Below are positions 8,688 through 16,102 of a stretch of 34,582 nt of DNA, piece by piece (the stretch's first letter is position 1; each line of letters starts with the position of its first letter). The DNA comes from an uncultured bacterium (GTDB lineage: Bacteria; Actinomycetota; Coriobacteriia; Coriobacteriales; Coriobacteriaceae). The notes beneath the pieces were generated by a model. The model searched no databases. It was not told the DNA's origin and worked only from the letters and a program-made list of their open reading frames with translations. Both the position numbers and the translations under genes were made by a program. Where the stretch lies: contig CAJMPZ010000019.1 of the NCBI GenBank assembly GCA_905215445.1, forward strand, positions 1 through 34,582. Reading direction: 5' to 3'.

Positions 8688-8730
8688 GGGAGGCACTTGA
8701 GTTTTAGGATTCAAGGGTCTCCCTCTTTTT
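8688..8730 (+). terminator. Intrinsic terminator or attenuator between rpmA and obgE
   Basis: The arm GGGAGGCACTTGA (8688-8700) pairs with TCAAGGGTCTCCC (8711-8723), with one G-U pair and one A-G mismatch. The loop has 10 bases and the stem is followed by TCTTTTT. It ends only two bases before the obgE ribosome site, so obgE must be reached by read-through. Confidence 0.7.
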
Positions 8731-8746
8731 GTAGGAGGCTATTCTG

Positions 8747-10213
8747 TTGTCACAGTTCACCGATATCAGCCGCATTAACGTGTGCGGCGGCGACGGCGGA
8801 GCCGGATGCATGTCGTTTAGGCGCGAGGCATTTGTCCCCAAGGGCGGCCCCGATGGCGGCGACGGCGGTCGTGGCGGCAATGTCGTCATCCAGGCCGATG
8901 CTCAGCTGTCTTCGTTGATCGATTACCGCTTTAAGCATCACTTCCGCGCCGAACGCGGCACGCACGGGCAGGGTGCCCGTCGTAACGGCAAGAGCGGCGA
9001 GGACCTGATCCTGAAGGTTCCCATGGGCACCGTGGTGCGCGAGCTCGACCCCGAGACGCAGACCCCGATGTTCGAGATTGCTGACCTGGTGCACGATGGC
9101 GAGCGCGTTGTCGTGGCGCCCGGCGGTGCCGGTGGCCTGGGCAACACGCACTTTGTGACGTCGGTGCGCCGCGCGCCCGCGTTCGCTCAGCTGGGCGAAC
9201 CGGCCGAGGAGCACTGGATTGAGCTTGAGATGAAGCTTATGGCCGATGCCGCACTCGTGGGCTTCCCCTCGGTGGGCAAGTCCTCGCTTATCGCGCGCAT
9301 GAGTGCCGCCCGTCCCAAGATCGCCGACTATCCGTTTACAACGCTCGTGCCGAACCTCGGCATGGTGCGTGCCGGTGAGTATTCTTACGTCGTTGCCGAC
9401 GTTCCTGGTTTGATCGAGGGCGCAAGCGAGGGCAAGGGCCTGGGCCATCAGTTCCTGCGCCACATTGAGCGCACGGCGCTCATCATGCATGTCGTTGACA
9501 TGACGGGCGGGTTTGAGGATCGCGACCCGGTTGAGGATTACCGTATCATCAACCGTGAGCTCGAGCAGTATGGCGCCGAGCTTTCGGAGCGTCCGCAGAT
9601 CGTCGTCGCCAACAAGTGCGATGCGCCGGGCACGGCCGACAAGATTGCCGACCTCAAGCGTGCGGCACTCGACGACGGCCATATGTTCTTTGCCGTGTCC
9701 GCCGTGACGGGTGCCGGTCTCAATACGCTGATGCTTGCCGTAGGCGAGCAGGTGGCTAAGCTTCGCGCCGAGCTGGCGGTCTCTGATGAGCCGGTCGATT
9801 TGCGCGACGAGGAGTGGGAGCGCCGCCGTCTGCAGCGCGAGAAGCGGTTCCGCATTGTCCAGGAAGAGCCCGGTGCCTTCCGCGTGGTCGGTCGTGCCAT
9901 CGAGCGCATGGTCATCCAGACCGACTGGGAAAACGAGGAAGCCGTCATCTACCTGCAGCATAAGTTTGCGCGTATGGGTGTTGACGACGCGCTCGAGAAG
10001 GCCGGTTGCCGTGCGGGCGACGAGGTCCGCATTTGCCAGCGCGCCTTTGACTTTGAGGGCGCTGAGGACTTCTCGGAGTACGAGGAGCTCGAGGACGCTG
10101 GCGAGGACGTTGCCGTTGAGGCCATTGACGTGGCCGATGCTGCGGATGAGGGCGTCGAGGCTATCGATGCGGCGGATGCCGCGGACGATGCCGAGACCTC
10201 GGAGGGCGAGTAA
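8747..10213 (+). CDS. obgE: GTPase ObgE/CgtA
   Basis: An essential-type GTPase of 488 residues that binds the 50S subunit late in assembly and is linked to growth control. The N-terminal glycine-rich Obg fold is present (CGGDGGAGCMSFRREAFVPK, GGDGGRGG). The G domain has G1 at G172-FPSVGKSSL, a DVPGLIEGA G3 region and the NKCD G4. A C-terminal OCT-like domain follows (FRVVGRAIERMV). The last 50 residues form an acidic tail with an imperfect repeat of VEAIDxADAAD. The start is TTG 8747 with AGGAGG at 8733-8738; this start gives the conserved SQFTDISRINV beginning. Confidence 0.96.
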   Translation: MSQFTDISRINVCGGDGGAGCMSFRREAFVPKGGPDGGDGGRGGNVVIQADAQLSSLIDYRFKHHFRAERGTHGQGARRNGKSGEDLILKVPMGTVVRELDPETQTPMFEIADLVHDGERVVVAPGGAGGLGNTHFVTSVRRAPAFAQLGEPAEEHWIELEMKLMADAALVGFPSVGKSSLIARMSAARPKIADYPFTTLVPNLGMVRAGEYSYVVADVPGLIEGASEGKGLGHQFLRHIERTALIMHVVDMTGGFEDRDPVEDYRIINRELEQYGAELSERPQIVVANKCDAPGTADKIADLKRAALDDGHMFFAVSAVTGAGLNTLMLAVGEQVAKLRAELAVSDEPVDLRDEEWERRRLQREKRFRIVQEEPGAFRVVGRAIERMVIQTDWENEEAVIYLQHKFARMGVDDALEKAGCRAGDEVRICQRAFDFEGAEDFSEYEELEDAGEDVAVEAIDVADAADEGVEAIDAADAADDAETSEGE

Positions 10214-10216
10214 GCC

Positions 10217-10894
10217 ATGTCGCTGCGCGGTGGAATCGGTTTGCCCGAGCTTCCCATAAAAGAGGGCAAGGAGTTTCGGCTTGGCATTATGGGCGGCACA
10301 TTCGACCCGATTCATTACGGGCACCTGGTGACTGCCGAGCAGGCGCGCGAGTCGCTCGACTTGGACGCTGTACTCTTTATGCCGGCGGGCTCTCCCGCCT
10401 TTAAGCTTGACAAGCCGGTTACGCCTGCCGAGGACCGTTATGCCATGACGGTCCTCGCCACCGCCGCGAACCCGGCCTTTTTGGCGAGTCGGTTCGAGAT
10501 TGACCGTCCGGGTGTAACCTATACGGCCGATACGCTTCATGCCCTTCGCGATTTTTACCCGCCGCAGGTAAAGCTCTACTTTATTACGGGCGCCGATGCG
10601 ATTATCGATATTGTGACCTGGCATGATGCCGAACGAATCGCTGAGCTTGCTACCTTTATTGCGGCGACGCGACCGGGCTTTGATATCGATACGGCGCGTG
10701 CCCGAATCAAAGAGTCGGGGCTGCCGTTCGACGTGCGCTATATTCAGATTCCGGCGCTGGCGATCAGCTCGACGAACATTCGTAAGCGAGTTGCCCGCGG
10801 CATGAGCGTGCGCTATCTTACGAGCGAGTCCGTGCTCGGCTACATTCGCAAGCGCAGGCTATATGCCGATTTGGGCCAAGAAGATTTTGAGTGA
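10217..10894 (+). CDS. nadD: Nicotinate-nucleotide adenylyltransferase
   Basis: A 225-residue enzyme that joins nicotinate mononucleotide and ATP to form deamido-NAD in NAD biosynthesis. It has the nucleotidyltransferase signature GGTFDPIHYGHL and the C-terminal ISSTNIRKRVARG motif. About 20 residues precede the core beta strand (RLGIMGG). The ATG at 10217 has GAGGGCGAG upstream and lies 3 bases after obgE, so this start is plausible. The stop overlaps the yqeK start (TGATG). Confidence 0.95.
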   Translation: MSLRGGIGLPELPIKEGKEFRLGIMGGTFDPIHYGHLVTAEQARESLDLDAVLFMPAGSPAFKLDKPVTPAEDRYAMTVLATAANPAFLASRFEIDRPGVTYTADTLHALRDFYPPQVKLYFITGADAIIDIVTWHDAERIAELATFIAATRPGFDIDTARARIKESGLPFDVRYIQIPALAISSTNIRKRVARGMSVRYLTSESVLGYIRKRRLYADLGQEDFE

Positions 10895-11514
10895 TGGGGG
10901 CTACGTTGTCGGTAGAGGATCAGTTTGAGGGCGATGAGCGCGCGCTGCTCAAGCGCATTCAAGAGCTGCTCGATGTTCGCATGAAAGATAAGCGCAAGCG
11001 CTATGTGCATTCGCTGGGTGTTGCCGAGACCGCACTTCATCTGGCCGAGGTCTACGGCGTTGACCGCTTTGATGCGGCTGCCGCCGGCTTAATTCACGAC
11101 TGGGACAAGGTTCTTTCCGATGACGAGCTCGTGGCCCGCGCGCTTCACTATGGCATCAAGGTTGCCGGCTCTCCTTCCGCCGCGACGCCGCTTTTGCATG
11201 GCCCTGTTGCCGCCTATGAGCTTCCGCAGCTTTTTCCCGAGCTGTCACCGGCCGTTTTCCAGGCTGTCGACCGTCACACCGTGGGTGCCTGCGACATGAC
11301 GCCGCTCGATATGGTGGTCTTTGTGGCAGATGCCATCGAGCCCAACCGTCACGGCGACTATGCCCATGCGCTGCGCAAGATGGTGGGGGAGTCGACGCTC
11401 GATGATTTGTTCTTCTCCTGTTTTGCGCAGGGTCTGGTCTATGTGATCCAGTCCGGGCGCTATCTTTATCCCACGGCTATTACGATTTACAACCATTACG
11501 CCCAGCTGTGCTAG
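10894..11514 (+). CDS. yqeK: HD-domain hydrolase YqeK (probable Ap4A hydrolase)
   Basis: A 206-residue HD-superfamily protein. Metal ligands are visible: H39 (HSLGVAETA), H68-D69 (LIHDWDK), then His in LLHGPVAAYE and VDRHTVGA, and the Asp of VFVADAIEPNR. YqeK proteins are known to cleave diadenosine tetraphosphate symmetrically, and they commonly sit between nadD and rsfS as here. ATG 10894 overlaps the nadD stop in TGATG. A GTG one codon earlier and a TTG at 10906 (GGGGG five bases upstream) are alternative starts. Confidence 0.9.
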   Translation: MGATLSVEDQFEGDERALLKRIQELLDVRMKDKRKRYVHSLGVAETALHLAEVYGVDRFDAAAAGLIHDWDKVLSDDELVARALHYGIKVAGSPSAATPLLHGPVAAYELPQLFPELSPAVFQAVDRHTVGACDMTPLDMVVFVADAIEPNRHGDYAHALRKMVGESTLDDLFFSCFAQGLVYVIQSGRYLYPTAITIYNHYAQLC

Positions 11515-11542
11515 CTCGGGTGTGTCTAGAAAGAGGTATTCC

Positions 11543-11998
11543 ATGGCCGACGAGACTATGACTGACGAGCAGATTCTTGAAGGTGTGGAGCACAAGAGTT
11601 TCGTTGCCACGTCCGACCGCACCGCCGCCTCGCTGTCCGCGAGCGGTGTCGCCGCCGAGGATGTCGCCCGCGCCGCCGCGCAGGCCGCCTACGACAAGAA
11701 GGGCGAGGACGTGCAGGTGCTCGACCTGACCGAGCTTTCCGACGTGTGCGACTACTTTGTGCTTGCCACCGGTACCAACAACCGCCAGGTCGATTCGATT
11801 GTCGACGAGATCGAGGAGAAGGTTGCCGAGGCTTGCGTCGAGCATCCGTTCTCCATCGAGGGCCGCGAGCAGAAGACCTGGATGCTCATGGACTACGGCT
11901 CGGTTGTCGTCCATGTCTTCACTCCCGAAGCCCGCGACTTTTACCGCCTAGAAAAGCTCTGGGGTGACGCCCCCCAGCTCCCCCTCAATCTCCTCTAG
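11543..11998 (+). CDS. rsfS: Ribosome silencing factor RsfS
   Basis: A 151-residue member of the RsfS/Iojap family, which binds L14 and blocks subunit joining when nutrients are short. The core is recognisable: VQVLDLTELSDVCDYFVLAT, then WMLMDYGSVVVHVFTPEARD, ending RLEKLWGD. The N-terminal 45 residues are an extension not typical of the short E. coli protein. ATG 11543 has AGAGG six bases upstream; an in-frame GTG at 11522 is less likely. It is the last gene before a terminator. Confidence 0.93.
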   Translation: MADETMTDEQILEGVEHKSFVATSDRTAASLSASGVAAEDVARAAAQAAYDKKGEDVQVLDLTELSDVCDYFVLATGTNNRQVDSIVDEIEEKVAEACVEHPFSIEGREQKTWMLMDYGSVVVHVFTPEARDFYRLEKLWGDAPQLPLNLL

Positions 11999-12042
11999 TA
12001 GCTCATTTGATACGGGGCTTTTTAGCTAGCTTCGCGCATTTC

Positions 12043-12085
12043 GCCGGGCAGTTGCGGTTTTCCGCACCTGCCCGGCTTTCTTTTT
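12043..12085 (+). terminator. Intrinsic terminator after rsfS
   Basis: GCCGGGCAG (12043-12051) pairs with CTGCCCGGC (12068-12076). The inner TGCGG/CCGCA extends the stem around a TTTT loop, with one mismatch. TTTCTTTTT follows. The T tract is only on the + strand side, so it serves rsfS rather than dinB. Confidence 0.9.
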
Positions 12086-12097
12086 GCCTAAAGGCGG

Positions 12098-13351
12098 TTA
12101 ATCGTTGAAGCGGGATTGGCGGCCGAAAGATAGGGCGGTGTCGCCGAACTTGTCTCGGACGGCGTCGATAGCGACCGAGAGGTCGCGACGGTCGCTTGAT
12201 TGGGCTCCGCGGTCGTCGACTTCGCAGAACAGGTCGGTCTGGATGCCGCCTTGGTGGTCGAAGTCGCTCATGCCGATGCCCGCTAAGCGAACATGCATGC
12301 CTTCCTGCCAGATGTTGTCGAGCAGTTCGAGTGCAACCGCCACGAAGATGTTCTCATCGTCGGTCGGATGAGGCAGCCGGCGCTGTGCCGTACGCCCGCT
12401 GCCATACGAATACTTAAGCTTGAGCGTTACCGTGCCGCCCGTCAGTCCCTGACGGCGCAGGCGGCGTCCAACCGACTCACCCAGCAGCGCAATCGCCGCT
12501 TCGATGTCCCCGCGCTCAGTCAAATCTTTCGCAAAGGTGCGTTCATTGCTGACCGACTTGATCTTGCGCTCTTCATCGAGACTCGTGACTTCGGAGATTT
12601 CAAGTCCCAGCGCACGCTGACGCATACGTTCGCCGTTGACGCCAAAAATAGAGGCCAAGGTGGATTCCGGCGCGCGTGACAGCTCGCCGAGCGTGTAGAT
12701 GCGCATACGGCGCAGTCGCTCCTCGGCCGAGCGCCCGATGCCGCTCATGGCAGATACCGGCAGCGCGGCCAAAAAGCGCTGCTCGGTTCCGGGGCGCACG
12801 ATGGTCAGCCCAAACGGCTTATCCCGCTCGCTTGCGATCTTTGCGACCGTCTTGTTGCAGCCCACGCCAATGGAGCACGTCACTCCCAGCGCTGCCACAC
12901 GGTCGCTTATACGCCGTGCAACCAGCAGTGGGTCCTCGGGCGCAAAGCGACCCGGTGTGATATCGATAAAGGCTTCGTCGATGGATACGCGCTCAACGCG
13001 CGGCGTCTCCTCGGCAAGAATCGCCATGACCTGCGCGCTCACCTCGCGGTAGCGATCAAAGTGCCCGTGCGTCCAAATGGCTTGCGGGCACAAGCGCCGC
13101 GCCTCGGCCGAGGCCATGGCAGAGCGCACGCCAAAGCGACGTGCCTCATACGAACACGTGGACACGACGCCACGCGAATCGGCGTCTCCGCCCACGATGA
13201 GCGGCTTTCCGCGCCATTCGGGATGATCGAGCATCTCCACGCTCGCAAAAAACGCATCGAGGTCCATGAGGCCCACCGCCGAACCCGTCCAGGGAGGTGG
13301 CGTGACGCCCATGGCATCCTCATAACCGTATGTATGTTCGCGTCTTTCCAT
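12098..13351 (-). CDS. dinB: DNA polymerase IV (Y-family)
   Basis: A 417-residue translesion polymerase, the only minus-strand gene in the window. The metal-binding residues are D30 in MDLDAFFASVE and D125-E126 in SIDEAFID. CSIGVGCNKTVAKIASERDKP and the helix-hairpin-helix region SGIGRSAEERLRRM follow. Residues 371-375 (QTDLF) match the QxxLF pattern for binding the sliding clamp, placed about 40 residues before the end rather than at the terminus. The start has no visible ribosome site; a TATACT lies so close upstream that the message may be leaderless. No obvious LexA box was seen. Confidence 0.95.
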   Translation of the reverse strand: MERREHTYGYEDAMGVTPPPWTGSAVGLMDLDAFFASVEMLDHPEWRGKPLIVGGDADSRGVVSTCSYEARRFGVRSAMASAEARRLCPQAIWTHGHFDRYREVSAQVMAILAEETPRVERVSIDEAFIDITPGRFAPEDPLLVARRISDRVAALGVTCSIGVGCNKTVAKIASERDKPFGLTIVRPGTEQRFLAALPVSAMSGIGRSAEERLRRMRIYTLGELSRAPESTLASIFGVNGERMRQRALGLEISEVTSLDEERKIKSVSNERTFAKDLTERGDIEAAIALLGESVGRRLRRQGLTGGTVTLKLKYSYGSGRTAQRRLPHPTDDENIFVAVALELLDNIWQEGMHVRLAGIGMSDFDHQGGIQTDLFCEVDDRGAQSSDRRDLSVAIDAVRDKFGDTALSFGRQSRFND

Positions 13352-13357
13352 GTCATG

Positions 13358-13363
13358 AGTATA
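13358..13363 (-). promoter_or_regulatory. Candidate -10 element of dinB
   Basis: Read on the minus strand, TATACT ends six bases before the dinB ATG, placing the transcription start at or next to the A of the start codon. No good -35 box was found at 16-18 bases. Confidence 0.4.
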
Positions 13364-13397
13364 CCGCGCAGCTCATGTGGGGTGCGTGTATGTGCTT

Positions 13398-13433
13398 GCA
13401 AATCCCGAATTCTTGTCTAAGATATGGATTTGC
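13398..13433. repeat. Inverted repeat in the dinB-rpsP divergent region
   Basis: GCAAATCC (13398-13405) and GGATTTGC (13426-13433) are a perfect 8-base inverted repeat separated by 20 bases. It could be a regulator site or a hairpin; no regulator can be named. Confidence 0.4.
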
Positions 13434-13467
13434 CCTCGACTACACCGAAGAAGTTGGTCTCACGGAC

Positions 13468-13496
13468 TTCACCTGCCCGCGTCGATGGCGTATTAT
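13468..13496 (+). promoter_or_regulatory. Candidate rpsP promoter
   Basis: TTCACC at 13468-13473 and TATTAT at 13491-13496 are 17 bases apart. The expected start is near 13503, about 50 bases before rpsP. The -35 matches the consensus at four of six positions. Confidence 0.5.
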
Positions 13497-13552
13497 GTTC
13501 AACTGTTTGTTTGTAGTTGCAGCCTAAAGCTGCTTGGTTGGAGGAGTTTCCT

Positions 13553-13894
13553 TTGGCAGTCAAGATTCGCCTTGCTCGTCACGGCGCTAAGAAGCGTCCG
13601 TACTACCGTGTCGTCGTCGCCGATTCCCGCGCCCCGCGTGACGGTCGTATCATCGAGGAGGTTGGCCGCTACAACCCGATGACCGCCCCCAAGACCATCA
13701 ACCTCGACCTCGAGAAGATCGCCGACTGGCAGTCCAAGGGCGCTCAGCTCACCGACGCCGTCGCCGCTCTGGTCAAGGCCGCCAACGAGGGCGAGAAGAC
13801 CGAGACCGTCGTCAAGAAGTCCAAGAAGCAGCTCGCCAAAGAGGCCGAGGCCGCTAAGGCTGCCGCTGAGGCCGCTGAGGGCGCCGAGGAGTAA
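13553..13894 (+). CDS. rpsP: 30S ribosomal protein S16
   Basis: A 113-residue protein with the S16 beginning MAVKIRLARHGAKKRPYYRVVVADSRAPRDGR and NPMTAPKTINLD. The start is TTG 13553 with GGAGGAG six bases upstream; no ATG gives the conserved N-terminus. The last 30 residues form a Lys/Ala/Glu tail (KKSKKQLAKEAEAAKAAAEA) absent from short S16 proteins. It heads the khpA-rimM-trmD-lepB run. ffh, often upstream, is not here. Confidence 0.97.
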   Translation: MAVKIRLARHGAKKRPYYRVVVADSRAPRDGRIIEEVGRYNPMTAPKTINLDLEKIADWQSKGAQLTDAVAALVKAANEGEKTETVVKKSKKQLAKEAEAAKAAAEAAEGAEE

Positions 13895-13897
13895 ATC

Positions 13898-14182
13898 GTG
13901 CCTGAGGTTGACGCTGCACAGCTCGAGGGTGAGGCAATGCTCTCAGATCGCATCGCCGATCTCGTCGAATATCTCGTTGTTCAGATCGTCGACGACCCGG
14001 ATTCCGTGAGCCTTGAGGTCATCGATGGTGACGACGCCTCCACGATTGAGGTTTCTGTCGCCGAGGATGACGTCGCTAAGGTCATCGGCCGTCGTGGCCG
14101 TACCATCAAGGCCATTCGCACGCTCGCCCGTGCACTGGCCGCTCGCCTCGACACTGCTGTCGAGGTAGAGGTTCTGGGCTAG
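13898..14182 (+). CDS. khpA: KH-domain RNA-binding protein KhpA
   Basis: A small single-KH-domain protein with the GxxG loop in VIGRRGRTIKAIR. KhpA proteins bind RNA, partner with KhpB/Jag, and are linked to cell-length control and ribosome-related roles. The GTG at 13898 (GAGGAG six bases upstream) gives 94 residues. The ATG at 13937 would give 81 residues, closer to the usual length, and also has an upstream GAGGGTG. Either start is possible. It lies between rpsP and rimM, the usual position. Confidence 0.9.
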   Translation: MPEVDAAQLEGEAMLSDRIADLVEYLVVQIVDDPDSVSLEVIDGDDASTIEVSVAEDDVAKVIGRRGRTIKAIRTLARALAARLDTAVEVEVLG

Positions 14183-14186
14183 GACC

Positions 14187-14708
14187 TTGAGGTCCCAGTA
14201 CAAAAACATCGCCCGTGTGGTCAAGCCGCACGGAAGGAAGGGGGAGGTCCTCGCGCAGCCGCTGCGGGGGCTTCCTTCTGTATTAGAGCCGGGTATGCGC
14301 GTCGCCCTGACGCCGCCGGCGCTCAAGCGCGACCGCTTTTGCACGGTCGTGTCCGTCACCGATACGGGCGATGGCGATCTGGTCTCGTTTGAGGGCATTG
14401 ACGACTTGACGGCCGCCGAGGGCATCACGGGATGCTATGTGTTGGCAAATCGTGACGATTTTGAGCTCGATTCACTCGACGCCGCCTATTCCGACCTGAT
14501 GGGTCGCGAGGTGGTCGACGAGCGCTTCGGTTCACTCGGTACGATCGTCGAGATCATGTCGACGCCCGCTAACGATGTTTGGGTTGTCGAGGGCGATCGG
14601 TACGGCGAGGTACTGATTCCCGTGATCGAGCAGGTTGTGCTCGATCTTCCCGACACAGGAACAATTTCCGTCCACGTTATGGACGGCCTGATCGATATGG
14701 ACAAGTAG
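14187..14708 (+). CDS. rimM: 16S rRNA processing protein RimM
   Basis: A 173-residue 30S assembly factor that binds S19 near the head of the subunit. The N-terminal domain pattern is IARVVKPHGRKGEVLAQPL. The C-terminal PRC-barrel has LMGREVVDERFGSLGTIVEI, NDVWVV and VLIPVIEQVVLDLP. The TTG at 14187 is the only start that keeps the first strand complete. Its ribosome site is weak (AGGA only two bases away), so it is probably translated by coupling to khpA, whose stop is four bases upstream. Confidence 0.92.
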   Translation: MRSQYKNIARVVKPHGRKGEVLAQPLRGLPSVLEPGMRVALTPPALKRDRFCTVVSVTDTGDGDLVSFEGIDDLTAAEGITGCYVLANRDDFELDSLDAAYSDLMGREVVDERFGSLGTIVEIMSTPANDVWVVEGDRYGEVLIPVIEQVVLDLPDTGTISVHVMDGLIDMDK

Positions 14709-14718
14709 GGAGGACAAC

Positions 14719-15477
14719 ATGCTGATTGAGACCCTTTCGGTCTTTCCCGAGATGTTTGAGCCCGTCATGTCCACATCGATTTTGGGCCGCGCCCGCAAGG
14801 CCGGCCTTTTTGATTTTAAGGCGTATAACCTGCGCGACTGGACGCACGACCGCCATCGTACCGTCGATGACGAGCCGTACGGCGGCGGGCAGGGCATGCT
14901 CATGAAGGTTGAGCCTATCGCCGAGGCCATCGAGGCCATTAGCGCGGAGGGCCCCAAGCCGACGGTGGTGTTCTTCACCCCGTGCGGCGAGCCTTTTACG
15001 CAGCATGTGGCCGAGCGCCTGCTCAAAAGCGAGCGCCTGCTGTTTGTGTGCAGCCGTTACGAAGGTGTCGACGAGCGTGCCTATGCGTATGCCGACGAGC
15101 GCCTGTCGATCGGCGATTACGTGCTCACGGGCGGCGAGCTTCCCGCTATGGTCGTTGCCGATGCCGTCGTACGCCTGATCCCCGGCGCCCTTGGTGACGA
15201 GATGAGCAACGTGGACGAGTCGTTCTCGACCGCCGAGGACGGAGGCCTGCTCGAGTACGCGCAGTACACCCGCCCCGCCGAGTTCAACGGCGAGGGCGTG
15301 CCTCCGGTGCTCGTGAGCGGCGATCACGCCAAGGTCGATGCCTGGCGTCGCAAGAACGCCATCGAGCGCACCTGCCGCTGGCGTCCGGACTTGATCGAGA
15401 CGGCGCGGCTCGCGCCCGAGGAGCGCGCTTACGCGCAGGTGATCCTTGACGCTTCGTATTCGCAGAGCGAGGAGTGA
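14719..15477 (+). CDS. trmD: tRNA (guanine-37-N1)-methyltransferase
   Basis: A 252-residue SPOUT methyltransferase that makes m1G37 in tRNAs reading codons that begin with C or G, preventing frameshifts. The knot motifs are visible: RTVDDEPYGGGQGMLMK, FVCSRYEGVDERA and LSIGDYVLTGGELPAM. GGGAGG lies six bases before the ATG. It follows rimM by 10 bases. In many bacteria rplS comes next; here lepB does, and rplS is about 8 kb downstream. Confidence 0.97.
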   Translation: MLIETLSVFPEMFEPVMSTSILGRARKAGLFDFKAYNLRDWTHDRHRTVDDEPYGGGQGMLMKVEPIAEAIEAISAEGPKPTVVFFTPCGEPFTQHVAERLLKSERLLFVCSRYEGVDERAYAYADERLSIGDYVLTGGELPAMVVADAVVRLIPGALGDEMSNVDESFSTAEDGGLLEYAQYTRPAEFNGEGVPPVLVSGDHAKVDAWRRKNAIERTCRWRPDLIETARLAPEERAYAQVILDASYSQSEE

Positions 15478-15479
15478 GT

Positions 15480-16043
15480 ATGGTTCCTACGCAACATTCC
15501 GCGTTGAGGGGCGCTTTTGAGTGGATCGCGGTCATCGCGATCGCACTGGTCGCCACCTTCTTGATTCGCTCGTTTGTGGTCGAGCCCTTTGTAGTGCCCA
15601 CCGGTTCCATGGAGGACACAATCGAGATTGGCGACCAGATCCTGGCGCAAAAGGTGAGCCTCGAGCTCGGTCAGCCCGTCAAGCAGGGCGATATCGTGGT
15701 GTTTCACAACCCCGATGGCACCTCCGAGCATGATGTTCTTGTCAAGCGCGTTATTGCCACGGCCGGCCAGACGGTCGACCTGCAGGACGGCAAGGTGGTC
15801 GTTGACGGCCAAGCGCTCGACGAGGACTATACGGCGGGCATGAGCTGGCCGCTTTCGGTCCAAGCGCCCGGCGCCCAGGTGAGCTATCCCTACACCGTCC
15901 CCGATGGCTGTGTGTGGGTGATGGGCGACAACCGAGAGAACTCAGCCGACTCCCGCTATTTTGGGCCGGTCGACCGCTCCGATTTAATGGCCGTGGCACT
16001 CGTTCGCTACTGGCCGCTCAACCGCATCGGCGCTATCGACTAA
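15480..16043 (+). CDS. lepB: Signal peptidase I
   Basis: A 187-residue type I signal peptidase that removes signal peptides from exported proteins at the outer face of the membrane. One N-terminal transmembrane segment (about 15-29) is followed by the catalytic Ser43 in VPTGSMEDT and Lys89 in VLVKRVIA. The GDNRENSADSRYFGPV box is near the C-terminus. The Ser/Lys dyad is complete. ATG 15480 has GAGGAG at 15469-15474; a GTG at 15474 overlapping the trmD stop would add two residues. Confidence 0.95.
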   Translation: MVPTQHSALRGAFEWIAVIAIALVATFLIRSFVVEPFVVPTGSMEDTIEIGDQILAQKVSLELGQPVKQGDIVVFHNPDGTSEHDVLVKRVIATAGQTVDLQDGKVVVDGQALDEDYTAGMSWPLSVQAPGAQVSYPYTVPDGCVWVMGDNRENSADSRYFGPVDRSDLMAVALVRYWPLNRIGAID

Positions 16044-16102
16044 AAACCGCTATAGTACAGTACCTAACCGTGTAATCGTTTCGACGAGGGGATATTAGAG
16101 GC

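Noticed and set aside
8750..10624. A 624-codon minus-strand frame opposite obgE and nadD
   Set aside because: It is a shadow of two clear genes with conserved motifs on the + strand.
13352..13552. LexA/SOS box for dinB
   Set aside because: No match to the actinobacterial GAAC-N-GTTC pattern was seen; GAATTC at this site is part of the inverted-repeat spacer only.
16044..16102. Possible T-box leader before glyQ
   Set aside because: The gap of 59 bases is too short, and no specifier stem or antiterminator is visible.
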